Shown here: one piece after another, positions 7,701 through 16,042 of the stretch
Layout: every line of letters starts with the position of its first letter
Position numbering within the stretch: position 1 is the stretch's first letter
Source of the DNA: CAZSAT01 sp964604675
GTDB taxonomy: Bacteria; Myxococcota_A; UBA796; CAJQPC01
DNA: 64,000 bases
Direction of reading: 5' to 3'
Assembly (NCBI GenBank): GCA_964604675.1
Contig: CAZSAT010000014.1
Span: 20,739-84,738, forward strand
Made by a program: the position numbers and the translations under genes
The notes under the pieces: generated by a model
What the model saw: the letters and a program-made list of their open reading frames with translations, nothing else
What the model was told of the DNA's origin: nothing
Database searches by the model: none

Positions 7701-9410
7701 TCAGAAGGCCGTGCTCACCGAGAGACGCGCACCGTCGAAGCCCGGCAGGCTCTTGCACTGCCCGCCGGCGCAGCGGATGCCGGCCTTGTAGGCGCCGTAG
7801 AAGGCCTTGATGGTGGTCGAGCTGTTCGGCTTGTACTGCACCTCGGCGGCGCCGTAGAGGTGGTCGTCCAGGTTGCCGCTCGACTGCACGAGCGGGTTGT
7901 CGGTGAAGTCCTGGTAGCCGATGAAGGTCCAGCCGCCGTGCATGTGCACCGCCAGCGCGAGCGTGCCTTCGGTGAAGTCGGTCTGTTGGATGCGGTTGTC
8001 GCCCCACCAGAAGCGCTTCACGTCGGCGCTGACCTCCGCGCCGAGATCCGCGAAGAACGGGAACCGGAAGTCCACGTCGACGTGCGCGAGGCGGTCGGCG
8101 CCGAGATCGATCTGGTTGGCTTCGTCGATCCCGTCGCCGTCGACGTCCAGGGTGGCTCCGTCACGCCGGTCGACCCGGTAGCCCACGTTGGTGAGGAGCT
8201 TCAGCGTGTCGCCGATCCAGTCCACGCCCCCCACGGGGTGCACCACGGTCTCCGGGGCCTGGTTGAAGTGCAGACCACCCAGGTCCCGATCCCGGAAGAC
8301 CGCGAGCGACGCGTAGGGGATGAGCACGGCGGGCTTCACGGCCAGGTCCGCGCGTACGCGCCCACCGGAGATGTCGTTCGACCCCAGCGCGGCGGCGCTG
8401 TCTTCCGTCACGGCGCGCTCGTACTCGAGCGTGGGACCGTTCACCATCGCGTAGCCGTCGGCCACCACGAGGCTGTTGAGCCGGTAAGCGTCGACGTAGT
8501 GCTTGCCTTCGAACAGCAAGGTGACCTTGCCCGGGTAGGCGGCCGCCGACGCGTACGCTGCGTAGCCGTTCGAGAGCTCGTCGCCGCTGAAGAGCTCTTC
8601 GGACTGGTAGGCGAAGACGTCGCCCTCGAGGAACCAGTCGATGCCGCCGATCCCGAAGGCCTCGACCGTGGCGCCGGCCACCATCGCGTCGAGCTCGGCG
8701 CCGTACTGGCTGAAGCCACCATAGGGGTAGGTGCCGCCGTCGTCGCCGGCGAAGCTGTAGACCACGCCGTGAGCGCCCACGTTGGCCGGACCCAGCCCGT
8801 AGCGGTCCACGCGCGCTCCACTGACCATGTGGCCACGCTCAGGACTGATCAACACGTTGGGGTTGTCCTGCAGCACCTGCTGGCGGTTCGTGATGCCCGA
8901 CACCACGGTCAGGTCCCAGTCGCCGAGCGCCGCGTTGGCCTGGGCGCCCAACAGGGACGTGTCGACGTCGATGTCGACGTTCCGCACCAGGTTGAGCGCC
9001 ATGCCGCGCCCATAGGCTGCGTAGCCGTCGCCGACCTGCACCTCGACGTCGCCCAACCGGCGCGTGTACCAGACCTTCTCGACGTTGATGAAGGCCTGAT
9101 CACCCAGCGGGGACTGCACGGTGTCGGGCACCAAGGCGTGCTCGAGCACGAGCTCGTCGTCCAGGTAGTAGCTGTTCGCGAAGAGCGCGACGGTGTCGAG
9201 CTGCAGCCCGAGCTGGTTGACGCCCCAGAACAGCTGCGCGTTGAGCCGGTTCACCAGCTCCGCGTAGTCGCCCAGGTCCTCGGCACCGGTGGTGTCCGGC
9301 AGCGGGGAGTCCCCCCGGTAGAGCCGAAGCTCCAGGTCGTCGTTCACGGCGAGGTGGGCGTCGTCGCCGAGCTCGACCGCCCAGGCGGACAGGCACATGA
9401 GGCTGAGCAT
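7701..9410 (-). CDS. Outer-membrane beta-barrel protein, DUF6029-like
   Basis: 569 aa. MLSLMCLSAWA is a very short signal-like N-terminus; no earlier start exists in this frame. The rest alternates polar and hydrophobic residues in amphipathic strands and ends in aromatic Phe (VSTAF), as expected for Bam-assembled outer-membrane barrels. Two cysteines close to the C-terminus (RCAGGQCKSLPGF) could form a disulfide. The C-terminal phrase resembles the DUF6029 family, whose role is unknown. The start lies nine bases after the stop of tlpA, a periplasmic thiol oxidoreductase, which may act on this disulfide. That link is an inference from context. Confidence 0.75.
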   Translation of the reverse strand: MLSLMCLSAWAVELGDDAHLAVNDDLELRLYRGDSPLPDTTGAEDLGDYAELVNRLNAQLFWGVNQLGLQLDTVALFANSYYLDDELVLEHALVPDTVQSPLGDQAFINVEKVWYTRRLGDVEVQVGDGYAAYGRGMALNLVRNVDIDVDTSLLGAQANAALGDWDLTVVSGITNRQQVLQDNPNVLISPERGHMVSGARVDRYGLGPANVGAHGVVYSFAGDDGGTYPYGGFSQYGAELDAMVAGATVEAFGIGGIDWFLEGDVFAYQSEELFSGDELSNGYAAYASAAAYPGKVTLLFEGKHYVDAYRLNSLVVADGYAMVNGPTLEYERAVTEDSAAALGSNDISGGRVRADLAVKPAVLIPYASLAVFRDRDLGGLHFNQAPETVVHPVGGVDWIGDTLKLLTNVGYRVDRRDGATLDVDGDGIDEANQIDLGADRLAHVDVDFRFPFFADLGAEVSADVKRFWWGDNRIQQTDFTEGTLALAVHMHGGWTFIGYQDFTDNPLVQSSGNLDDHLYGAAEVQYKPNSSTTIKAFYGAYKAGIRCAGGQCKSLPGFDGARLSVSTAF

Positions 9411-9419
9411 CGGGCGAGC

Positions 9420-9896
9420 CTACTCAGAAGCGGGTGCCAGGAGCTTGTCGACCTCCTCCCGGAGGTGGACCTCGTCGCCCTCGGAGTAGCCGCTGTGCTT
9501 GTAGGCCACGTTCCCCTCGCGATCGATGAGCACGGTGTACGGCAGGGTCTTCTCGGGGTTGTACTGGGTGACCACCTTGGTGTCGGTGTCGTAGAGCACG
9601 GGGAAGGTGTAGCCCTTCGACTTGATCATCGGCTTCACCCGGCTCTTCGAGCGCGAGTCGTCGGTCGAGATGGCCAGCACCGTGAAGCCCTGGTCGGCGA
9701 GCTCGCTGTGCATCTCTTGCAGCTTCGGCATCTCCACCTGGCAGGGCACGCACCACGTGGCCCAGAAGCTCAAGAGCACGACCTGACCTTCGAACTCGGA
9801 GAGCTTGACGTCGTCGTTCTCGGTGTTGCGCAGAGAGAAGTCGGGGGCGTCGCCAGCGAGGGCGGAACCGGACAGCAGAAGGGACAGGGCCAGCAA
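9420..9896 (-). CDS. TlpA/ResA-type periplasmic thioredoxin-fold protein
   Basis: 158 aa. The TTG at 9896 is the start because GGAGG is five bases upstream. MLALSLLLSGSALA is a short signal peptide without lysine or arginine. The mature part is an AhpC/TSA-Redoxin domain: DFSLRNTENDDVKLSEF, then LLSFWATWCVPCQVEMPKL with the redox pair C49/C52, the conserved LPYTVLIDREGNV (cis-Pro loop) and a C-terminal helix. It probably reduces or exchanges disulfides on exported proteins or cytochromes. It is followed by the barrel gene with a nine-base gap. The TAGTGT hexamer at 9935-9930 could be its -10 box. Confidence 0.92.
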   Translation of the reverse strand: MLALSLLLSGSALAGDAPDFSLRNTENDDVKLSEFEGQVVLLSFWATWCVPCQVEMPKLQEMHSELADQGFTVLAISTDDSRSKSRVKPMIKSKGYTFPVLYDTDTKVVTQYNPEKTLPYTVLIDREGNVAYKHSGYSEGDEVHLREEVDKLLAPASE

Positions 9897-9991
9897 GAGA
9901 ACCTCCAGACCAGGCAGGGGATGCCGGAGACACTAATCGGGTTCCAGCCCGCGCGAAGCGACACCTCGACGCTGTGTTAGCTTGCGCCTCG

Positions 9992-11371
9992 ATGAAGAAA
10001 CGGCTGCTGATCGTCGACGACGAGCCCAGCATCCGCAAGGTCCTCCAAGGGCACCTGCAGCGCGCAGGGCACGAGGTGGACACCGCGGTGGACGGCGGGC
10101 AGGCGATCGCACGTCTCGGCGAGCGGCTGTACCACGCGGTCGTCACCGACCTGAAGATGCCCGGGATCGGGGGCTTGGAGCTCTTGCACTGGGTGCGGCA
10201 GACCTACCCGGGGCTGCCCGTGGTGGTCATCACCGCGCACGGCACCGTCGACACCGCCGTGGAAGCCCTGAAGCTCGGGGCGCACGACTACATCACCAAG
10301 CCCTTCGACCGCGACGAGCTGCTGCTCATCCTGGAGAAGGCGCTCAAGGTGGAGGAAGCCAGCGCCGGCCACCTCTCCGCCGAGACCGGACGCTTCGAGA
10401 TCATCGGCACCGTGCCGTCGATGCACAAGGTCTTCCACCTGATCGAGCGGGTGGCCGACTCGCCCACCACCGTCCTGATCACCGGGGAGTCGGGCACCGG
10501 CAAGGAACTCGTGGCGCGCGCGCTGCACGATCAGTCGAGCCGCGCGGACCGGCCCTTCATCACGGTGAACTGCGGGGCCATTCCCGAGGCGCTGTTCGAG
10601 TCGGAGCTCTTCGGGCACGAGAAGGGTGCGTTCACAGGTGCCGTGAGCGGTCGGCCCGGACGCTTCGAGCTGGCCGACGGCGGCACACTCTTCCTCGACG
10701 AGGTGGGCGAGCTGCCGCTCGATCTCCAGGTGAAGCTCCTGCGGGTGCTGCAGGAGCGTCGCTTCGAGCGCGTGGGCGGCGTGCGGCCCCTGTCGGTCGA
10801 CGTCCGACTCGTGGCGGCGACCAACCGCGATCTGCGCGAGATGGTCGAGTCCAATGCCTTCCGCCAGGACCTCTTCTACCGCCTGGCGGTGGTGCCCCTC
10901 GCCCTGCCGCCGCTACGGGAGCGGATCTCCGACCTCCCCATCCTCGTGGAACACTTCGTGGAGCGCTTCAACGAGCGGCTCGGGCGGCAGATCACCGGTG
11001 TGGACGAAGGGGCGATGGCCAAGCTCCGCGCCTGGCGGTGGCCCGGCAACATCCGCGAGCTCGAGAACCTCATCGAGCGGTGCGTGCTGCTCGCAGAGGA
11101 CGAGGTCATCACCGCAGAGGACCTGGTGGGGCTCGACGACGGCCCGCCGGGACGTGACCCAGCGGATGTCGCCGCCGAGGACGCCGAGGCGCGAGGCTTG
11201 GGGCTCAAGGAATGGATCCGAGTGCACACCGCGCGTCTGGAGCGCGCCCGGATCCTGCGCGCGCTGGACGCGGAGGACCACAACGTCACCCGTGCTGCGC
11301 GGCGCCTCGACATCTCGCGGAAGAGCTTGCAGACCAAGATGAAGGAGTACCGGCTCCGGGAGGAGCGCTGA
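9992..11371 (+). CDS. NtrC-family sigma-54-dependent response regulator
   Basis: 459 aa. Receiver domain at residues 1-120 with LLIVDDEPS and phospho-acceptor D53 in VVTDLKMPG, and the conserved Lys in KPFDRDE. AAA+ domain from about 145-380: Walker A GESGTGKE, sigma-54 contact loop GAFTGA, Walker B GGTLFLDEVGE. A Fis-type helix-turn-helix closes the protein (NVTRAARRLDISRKSLQTKM). It activates sigma-54 RNA polymerase at distant enhancers when phosphorylated. The start ATG is preceded by a TAGCTT box at 9978-9983 and no clear Shine-Dalgarno. No histidine kinase is adjacent, so its partner is unknown. It diverges from tlpA. Confidence 0.95.
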   Translation: MKKRLLIVDDEPSIRKVLQGHLQRAGHEVDTAVDGGQAIARLGERLYHAVVTDLKMPGIGGLELLHWVRQTYPGLPVVVITAHGTVDTAVEALKLGAHDYITKPFDRDELLLILEKALKVEEASAGHLSAETGRFEIIGTVPSMHKVFHLIERVADSPTTVLITGESGTGKELVARALHDQSSRADRPFITVNCGAIPEALFESELFGHEKGAFTGAVSGRPGRFELADGGTLFLDEVGELPLDLQVKLLRVLQERRFERVGGVRPLSVDVRLVAATNRDLREMVESNAFRQDLFYRLAVVPLALPPLRERISDLPILVEHFVERFNERLGRQITGVDEGAMAKLRAWRWPGNIRELENLIERCVLLAEDEVITAEDLVGLDDGPPGRDPADVAAEDAEARGLGLKEWIRVHTARLERARILRALDAEDHNVTRAARRLDISRKSLQTKMKEYRLREER

Positions 11372-11393
11372 GACATCGGGTAGACTCCCCCGC

Positions 11394-12461
11394 ATGCTGC
11401 TCGCGCTCGTCGGAATGGCCCACGGGGCCGAAGTCACCAAGCTGCCGCCCTTCCTCCGTGGTGACCTCGAGGTGAGCTACCAGATGGCGCTCACCGGCGG
11501 CACGTTGAGCGAAGGCGACGTCGACGTCGCCCGGTCGAACTACGAAGAACACCGAATCCACTACGGGGGCGCGTTCGGCGTTGCGCCCGGCGCGGCCGTG
11601 TTCGTGGAGATGCCCAGCTACCTCCGCGCGCGCCAGAGCTACGCCGACGCCAACGAGATGATCTTCGATCCCAACACCGAGCAGGGCTCGATGGCGACCG
11701 GGAGCACGCTGGAGGGCGAGACGGTGATCGAGGGAGAAGGCTTCGGCGGCGTATGGATCGGCGCGCGCGGCACCCCCTTCTCCGAGCAGTGGACCGGCTG
11801 GGGCAACCGCGCCACGTGGCTGCTGGAGGTCGCCGTGCAGACCGCCGACAGCACCGACTGGTGGTCGACCTCCGAAGAAGGCCGCGGCGCCGGCCCCGGC
11901 GGGCCCAGCGTGAAGCTGCGCACGGCCTTCTCCAAGGACACCGGCACCGTCGAACCCTGGTTCAACGCCACCGCCGACCTCCGGAGCTGGAACTACGTCA
12001 CGCTGCAGGACACCGATGGCGAGAACGTGAACGATGCCTGGCAGGAGGCCCACGACGGCGCCGTGCCCAAGGTCTACCCATCGAAGACCATGGGCGCGGA
12101 CGTGGGCATCGAGATCACCACCAGCGAGTCGGCCGAACGCGCCAGCCGCTCGGCCATCGATCTGCACCTCGGCTTCGACTACCACACCTGGGCCGACGTG
12201 CCGAGCGGGCTCTACCTGCCCGACGTGCTGCCTTCGAGCCAGGGCACGCTGGTCACGCAGTCCGAGTACATGACCGCGGGCGCCGGGCTGGGGATCTACT
12301 TCCAGGTGATGGACTACCTGAAGTTCGATCTCGCGGCCGACGTGGACTACGTCACCCCCCACCGGCTGGAGCACCCCTACCAGGTCTCCACGGGAGCGGA
12401 CACGATCGCGCTCGGTGCGATGTTCCAGATGGAGATCCTGATCCGGACCCCCGAGAGCTGA
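11394..12461 (+). CDS. Predicted exported outer-membrane-type protein
   Basis: 355 aa, not recognised. MLLALVGMAHGA is a short signal peptide. The rest is rich in Gly, Tyr, Trp and alternating strands (HRIHYGGAFGVAPGAAVFVEMPSYL), and the end IALGAMFQMEIL resembles barrel strands, so an outer-membrane beta-barrel is likely. A TAGACT hexamer ends seven bases before the ATG, and no Shine-Dalgarno is visible, so a very short or absent mRNA leader is possible. It follows the NtrC-type regulator by 22 bases. The stop TGA abuts the stop of rsmI on the other strand, forming TGATCA. Confidence 0.65.
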   Translation: MLLALVGMAHGAEVTKLPPFLRGDLEVSYQMALTGGTLSEGDVDVARSNYEEHRIHYGGAFGVAPGAAVFVEMPSYLRARQSYADANEMIFDPNTEQGSMATGSTLEGETVIEGEGFGGVWIGARGTPFSEQWTGWGNRATWLLEVAVQTADSTDWWSTSEEGRGAGPGGPSVKLRTAFSKDTGTVEPWFNATADLRSWNYVTLQDTDGENVNDAWQEAHDGAVPKVYPSKTMGADVGIEITTSESAERASRSAIDLHLGFDYHTWADVPSGLYLPDVLPSSQGTLVTQSEYMTAGAGLGIYFQVMDYLKFDLAADVDYVTPHRLEHPYQVSTGADTIALGAMFQMEILIRTPES

Positions 12462-13265
12462 TCAGCCGCCCAGGCTTCGCTCGAGCTCCAGGAGCCGCTG
12501 GTACGCCTCCCGCCGCGGCACACCCCACCGATCGGCGAGGGCCTGCGCGATGCTGCGGAGGCCTTCTCCCGGCTCGGCCAGCTCCCGCTTGGGCGCCTCG
12601 CCGGGCCCGATGACCAGCGTCACCTCCCCCTTCAGCTCCCGAGCTGCGAGCTGATCGGCCAGCTCGCTCGCCCCGCCGAGCAGCACCTCCTCGTGCAGCT
12701 TCGTCAGCTCCCGGCACAGGCAGACCTCACGGTCGACGAGCACGTCGGCGATGGCCCGTACCGTCGAAGCGGTCCGCTGCGGGCTCTCGAACAGCACGAG
12801 GCTTCCCGGCAGCGCCCCCTGGGCCTGCAGCCAGCGTCGTAGCGGACCCGGTTTGCGCGGCGGGAAGCCCAGCACGTGGAACGGCGCGCACGGGAGCCCC
12901 GACACCGACACCGCCAGCACGGCCGCCGACGGACCGGGGATGGGCTCGACCGAGAGCCCGCGGTCGAGGCAGGCGCGCACCGCCAGGTGTCCGGGATCGC
13001 TCACCACGGGTGTGCCAGCATCGGAGACGACGACGACCCGCTTTCCAGACGCCACCTCGTCGGCGATGCGCTGCGCCGAGCGCTGCATGCCAGCGCCCGA
13101 GAAACGCAGCACACGGGGGGCCACGAGGCCGAGCGCGGCGTAGAGCTTGCGCGTGACCCTGGTGTCCTCGGCGGCCACCAGCTCCGCGCCGGCCAGCGCC
13201 CTGCGGGCCCGTGGCGAGACGTCCGCGAGGTTGCCGATGGGGGTGGCGAGCACCTGGAGCGGCAT
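12462..13265 (-). CDS. rsmI: 16S rRNA (cytidine(1402)-2'-O)-methyltransferase RsmI
   Basis: 267 aa. RsmI methylates the 2'-OH of C1402 in the ribosomal decoding centre with SAM. The tetrapyrrole-methylase fold is clear: LQVLATPIGNLADVSPRA, AAEDTRVTRKL, the VVVVSDAGTPVVSDPG loop, PIPGPSAAV, and the C-terminal REAYQRLLELE. The frame is open upstream, but MPLQVLATPIGN is the family start and the ATG shares its A/T with the yraN stop (TGATG). It closes the ribosome and tRNA modification cluster headed by rpsP. The stop codon touches that of the convergent gene with no intergenic base. Confidence 0.96.
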   Translation of the reverse strand: MPLQVLATPIGNLADVSPRARRALAGAELVAAEDTRVTRKLYAALGLVAPRVLRFSGAGMQRSAQRIADEVASGKRVVVVSDAGTPVVSDPGHLAVRACLDRGLSVEPIPGPSAAVLAVSVSGLPCAPFHVLGFPPRKPGPLRRWLQAQGALPGSLVLFESPQRTASTVRAIADVLVDREVCLCRELTKLHEEVLLGGASELADQLAARELKGEVTLVIGPGEAPKRELAEPGEGLRSIAQALADRWGVPRREAYQRLLELERSLGG

Positions 13266-13636
13266 CAGACGGCGTCGTCCAGCAGGTCGATGGACCACCG
13301 CCCATCGACGCACGCGACCAGCGCGACGGCGATGCAGGCTTCGCGGACGGCGCCCTGGTAGTCGACGAGGAAGGCGTCGCCGGCACGCCGCAAGCGGGCG
13401 ACCTTGCGCGCGTCCACCGCCTCGAAGCCGACCGGGTCCTCCGGCTTTCGGAGCTTCACCTCCACGAAACGGAGCCGATCGACGTCGCGAACGATGAGAT
13501 CGACCTCCGCGCCGCCGCCCATCCAGCGGTGTGCGAGCACGGTCCAACCGTCGCGCTCGTAGCGACGGGCCACGACGCGCTCGGCTTCTTCACCGAGCGC
13601 GACGGCCTTGCGACGGTCGTCGGGAGAGAGGCCCAA
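13265..13636 (-). CDS. yraN: UPF0102 (YraN) endonuclease-like protein
   Basis: 123 aa. The family fold is that of a Holliday-junction-resolvase-like nuclease; its in vivo role is not settled. Here GEEAERVVARRYERDGW matches the N-terminal helix, MGGGAEVDLIVRD carries the conserved E/D, and LRFVEVKLRK the E-x-K metal-site pair. The final helix-strand (EACIAVALVAC) is normal. The stop overlaps the rsmI start. yraN next to rsmI is a common arrangement in proteobacteria, which supports the call. A short gap of nine bases separates it from rplS upstream. Confidence 0.93.
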   Translation of the reverse strand: MGLSPDDRRKAVALGEEAERVVARRYERDGWTVLAHRWMGGGAEVDLIVRDVDRLRFVEVKLRKPEDPVGFEAVDARKVARLRRAGDAFLVDYQGAVREACIAVALVACVDGRWSIDLLDDAV

Positions 13637-13645
13637 GGGCCGCGA

Positions 13646-14002
13646 CTACCAGTCGCGAACTTCCTTGAGGCGCGCCTTCTTGCCGCGGCGGTCACGGAGG
13701 TAGTAGAGCTTGGCGCGGCGCACGCGGTGCCGACGCTTGACCTCGATCCGGTCGATGGCCGGCGCATGCACGGGGAAGATGCGCTCCACGCCGATGCCGT
13801 TGGAGATCTTCCGGACCGTGATGGTCTCGCGGATGCCGCCATGACGCTGGGCGATGACGGTGCCCTCGAAGGCCTGGATGCGCTCCTTGGCCCCCTCGGT
13901 GATCCGGACGTAGACGCGGACGGTGTCGCCGATCTTGACGTCCTGGCCGGCGGTGGAGTCGCCGACCAGTTCCTTCTCGATCGTGTCGATGCTGGTGCTC
14001 AT
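13646..14002 (-). CDS. rplS: 50S ribosomal protein L19
   Basis: 118 aa, the usual length. L19 lies at the 30S-50S interface. KIGDTVRVYVRITEGAKERIQAFEG is the conserved SH3-like beta region, followed by GGIRETITVRKISNGIGVERIFPVHAPAI and the basic end RHRVRRAKLYYLRDRRGKKARLKE. It follows trmD by 72 bases, and a promoter-like pair overlapping the end of trmD (14050-14078) may let it be made on its own, as ribosomal proteins are needed in larger amounts than a tRNA methylase. A ribosomal-protein gene inside the cluster rpsP-khpA-rimM-trmD-rplS is the standard bacterial arrangement. Confidence 0.98.
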   Translation of the reverse strand: MSTSIDTIEKELVGDSTAGQDVKIGDTVRVYVRITEGAKERIQAFEGTVIAQRHGGIRETITVRKISNGIGVERIFPVHAPAIDRIEVKRRHRVRRAKLYYLRDRRGKKARLKEVRDW

Positions 14003-14049
14003 GTGGCTGAACCTCGTGGGCGCACCAGTCCAGGCGCGCGAACCCCCGG

Positions 14050-14078
14050 CGATTAACGGCCAACTGCGCGCTGGTCAA
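14050..14078 (-). promoter_or_regulatory. Candidate sigma-70 promoter for rplS
   Basis: On the minus strand TTGACC (14078-14073) and TAATCG (14055-14050) are separated by 17 bases. The -35 lies on the last bases of trmD. Expected start of transcription is about 14044, roughly 40 bases before the rplS ATG. Confidence 0.4.
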
Positions 14079-14755
14079 CCGGCCTCGTCGTCGTCGACCA
14101 GGTCCGGCCGACGGGCGCGTGTCAGCGCCACCGCGTGCTCCCGGCGCCAGGCCTCGATCCGCGCGTGGTGACCGCTGAGCAACACCTCGGGAACCTGCTG
14201 GCCCTCGAAGTCTCGGGGCCGGGTGTACTGCGGATACTCTAGGAGTGGCTTCGAGAAGCTCTCGTCCTGGGCGCTGTGCGCGTTTCCGAGCACTCCGGGC
14301 ACCAACCGGGCGGTGGCCTCCAGCACGACCAGCGCGGCGACCTCACCACCCGTCAGCACGTAGTCCCCGATGGAGATCTCGGCGTCTACGAGCTCCCGCA
14401 CGCGGGCATCCACACCTTCGTAGTGGCCGCACACCAACACCAGGTGGGGGTGCGCCGAGAGGCCTCGCGCACGAGCCTGGTCGAAGCGCTCCCCGGCCGG
14501 ATCCAGGAGCACCACCAGGCTCTCGGGCGACGAGATCGCCCGGATCGCGCGCGCGAGCACGTCGACTCGGAGCACCATCCCCGCGCCGCCGCCGTAGGGG
14601 GTGTCGTCGATCTGGCGATGGCGCCCCTCGGCCCAGTTGCGCAGGTCGTGCACGTGCACCTCGATGGCGCCCGCGTCGCGGGCCCGCCGGACGATGGAGT
14701 GGTCGAGGGGCGACCGCACGAGCTCAGGGTGCGCGGTGATCAGGTCGAAGCGCAT
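14075..14755 (-). CDS. trmD: tRNA (guanine(37)-N1)-methyltransferase TrmD
   Basis: 226 aa. TrmD methylates N1 of G37 next to the anticodon, using SAM bound in a deep trefoil knot, and prevents +1 frameshifting. MRFDLITAHPELV at the start, the knot motifs DDTPYGGGAGMVLR, LVLVCGHYEGVDARV and ISIGDYVLTGGEVAALVV, then SFSKPLLEYPQYTRPRDFEG and VLLSGHH are all present and in order. The ATG overlaps the rimM stop as TGATG. The gene belongs to the rpsP-khpA-rimM-trmD run and carries a possible rplS promoter in its last codons. Confidence 0.97.
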   Translation of the reverse strand: MRFDLITAHPELVRSPLDHSIVRRARDAGAIEVHVHDLRNWAEGRHRQIDDTPYGGGAGMVLRVDVLARAIRAISSPESLVVLLDPAGERFDQARARGLSAHPHLVLVCGHYEGVDARVRELVDAEISIGDYVLTGGEVAALVVLEATARLVPGVLGNAHSAQDESFSKPLLEYPQYTRPRDFEGQQVPEVLLSGHHARIEAWRREHAVALTRARRPDLVDDDEAG

Positions 14756-15282
14756 CAGTCGCCGGCGCGCAGGATCACCCGCCCCCCCGCCACGTCCACG
14801 GTCTCGACCAACTCCTTCAGCGCGGGCACGCTGATCTCATCGCCGTCGTCGGTGTGCACGACCCACATGTCGACCGGACCGGTGCTGTGGATCTCCGCGA
14901 GGTGCCCGAGCACCTGCCCGTCGCCGGTCTCGACGCGAAGCCCCACCAGCTGGTGGTGGTAGTACTCGCCCTCCGGCGCGCGCGGAAGCTCCACCTTGGC
15001 CACGACGAGCTCGTGGCCCATCAGCGCACGCGCCTCGTCACGAAAGCGCAGCCCACGGACCCGGCCGATCACGCGACCGCCCGCCCCCGGGCGGGTCTTC
15101 AGGTGCACGCGCTCGCGTCCGCCGTCCGGCGCCACGAGCCAGACCTCGCGGCCCTTCGAGAAGAACTGCGAGGTCCGGTTGTGCAGGTGCAGACGGACCT
15201 CTCCGGCGGTGCCGAAGATGCCGACGACCTCGCCGAGCGAGACCTCGTCGGGGCCCGCTCTACTCTTCGCCGGCGTTGCCAC
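14755..15282 (-). CDS. rimM: Ribosome maturation factor RimM
   Basis: 175 aa. RimM assists assembly of the 30S head domain by binding S19. LGEVVGIFGTAGEVRLHLHN is the N-terminal beta-barrel signature (GxxxGxxGxxGEVR-like), and LMGHELVVAKVELPRAPEGEYYHHQLVGLRV is the PRC-barrel region containing the conserved EYYxxDLxG-like stretch. No ATG exists in this position; the GTG at 15282 gives a family-like start and lies 23 bases inside khpA, so the two overlap in different frames. Its stop overlaps the trmD start. Confidence 0.9.
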   Translation of the reverse strand: MATPAKSRAGPDEVSLGEVVGIFGTAGEVRLHLHNRTSQFFSKGREVWLVAPDGGRERVHLKTRPGAGGRVIGRVRGLRFRDEARALMGHELVVAKVELPRAPEGEYYHHQLVGLRVETGDGQVLGHLAEIHSTGPVDMWVVHTDDGDEISVPALKELVETVDVAGGRVILRAGD

Positions 15283-15505
15283 CTTCGACCAACTCGAGGA
15301 TCGCCTTGCGGCGGCCAGAGGCAGCGGCGAGCACCGCGCGGAGGTGGCGGAGGGTCTCACCGTCTTCGCCCTGGACGAGCTCGACGTCGTCCTCGTGCAC
15401 GCTCAGCTCGAGCATCACGGTGGAGTCGCCTTCGACCTGGCTGACCTCGACGTCGTCGGGGTTGTCGACGAGGCCCTGGACCACAAAACTGACAAGCTGG
15501 TCCAT
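15260..15505 (-). CDS. khpA: KH-domain RNA-binding protein KhpA
   Basis: 81 aa from the ATG that overlaps the rpsP stop (TGATG). The family is a single-KH-domain protein that in Firmicutes pairs with KhpB. MDQLVSFVVQGLVDNPDDVEV is the usual opening, and LRAVLAAASGRRKAILELVE the closing helix and strand. The GxxG loop, usually GKxG, reads GEDG (G46-E47-D48-G49): the glycines remain but a basic residue is replaced by two acidic ones. That would weaken RNA contacts in a classical KH domain. Position between rpsP and rimM matches the family. Confidence 0.88.
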   Translation of the reverse strand: MDQLVSFVVQGLVDNPDDVEVSQVEGDSTVMLELSVHEDDVELVQGEDGETLRHLRAVLAAASGRRKAILELVEGGNAGEE

Positions 15506-15756
15506 CAGGACTCCGTCGACGCGGCGCGCGCCTTCTTGATGAGGCTGGCCACGGTCTCGGAGGGCTGGGCGCCCACGCCGATCCAGTGATCGACGCGCTC
15601 GAGGTCGACCTTGATGTCGACGGGCTTCTTCATCGGATCGTAGTAGCCGAGCTGCTCGATGCAGCGACCGTCCCGAGGGGAGCGGCTGTCGGCGGCGACG
15701 ATTCGGTAGAAGGGCTTCTTCTTGCGACCCATGCGGGTGAGGCGAAGGCGAACCAT
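15505..15756 (-). CDS. rpsP: 30S ribosomal protein S16
   Basis: 83 aa, standard length. S16 binds 16S rRNA early in 30S assembly. MVRLRLTRMGRKKKPFYRIVAADSRSPRDGRCIEQLGYYDP is the conserved N-terminal half, with the Arg/Lys-rich loop and the YRIVVADS-like stretch. KKARAAS closes the protein. It heads the cluster rpsP-khpA-rimM-trmD-rplS. A promoter-like pair lies 36-64 bases upstream, and the 187-bp inverted-repeat element lies further upstream, between it and the acyl-CoA carboxylase gene. Confidence 0.98.
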   Translation of the reverse strand: MVRLRLTRMGRKKKPFYRIVAADSRSPRDGRCIEQLGYYDPMKKPVDIKVDLERVDHWIGVGAQPSETVASLIKKARAASTES

Positions 15757-15791
15757 GGGGAAACCTCGAGAGGGATTCGTATTGACCCCGG

Positions 15792-15820
15792 CGTTTAGCC
15801 TGGGGGCGTGGGAGATGCAA
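15792..15820 (-). promoter_or_regulatory. Candidate sigma-70 promoter for the rpsP operon
   Basis: On the minus strand TTGCAT (15820-15815), a 17-base spacer and TAAACG (15797-15792). Transcription would start near 15786, giving about 30 bases of leader before the rpsP ATG at 15756. Confidence 0.4.
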
Positions 15821-15859
15821 GAGGACGCAGGGTCCAGCCCGACGAGGATCCAGGAGGAT

Positions 15860-16042
15860 CCAGAGCGCCGATCAGGTAATCGAACGGAGCAGGCGCCGCG
15901 CAGGCTGGTCGTGGCTGGCGAGGGCCCGCAGCGCGGGCCCGGTGCCGGCGACGAAGGCGTGCCAGGGGCACGTCGAGGAGGCGGGACGCCGGCCACGGCC
16001 GGCGGGCGCAAGCATGCGACTCGAGATTACCTGATGGGTGCT

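Noticed and set aside
7689..9980. 763-codon plus-strand frame opposite the barrel and tlpA genes
   Set aside because: Shadow of two genes with clear signal peptides and motifs on the other strand.
14045..14090. Terminator between trmD and rplS
   Set aside because: No stem with a T-run was found; the region fits a promoter pair better.
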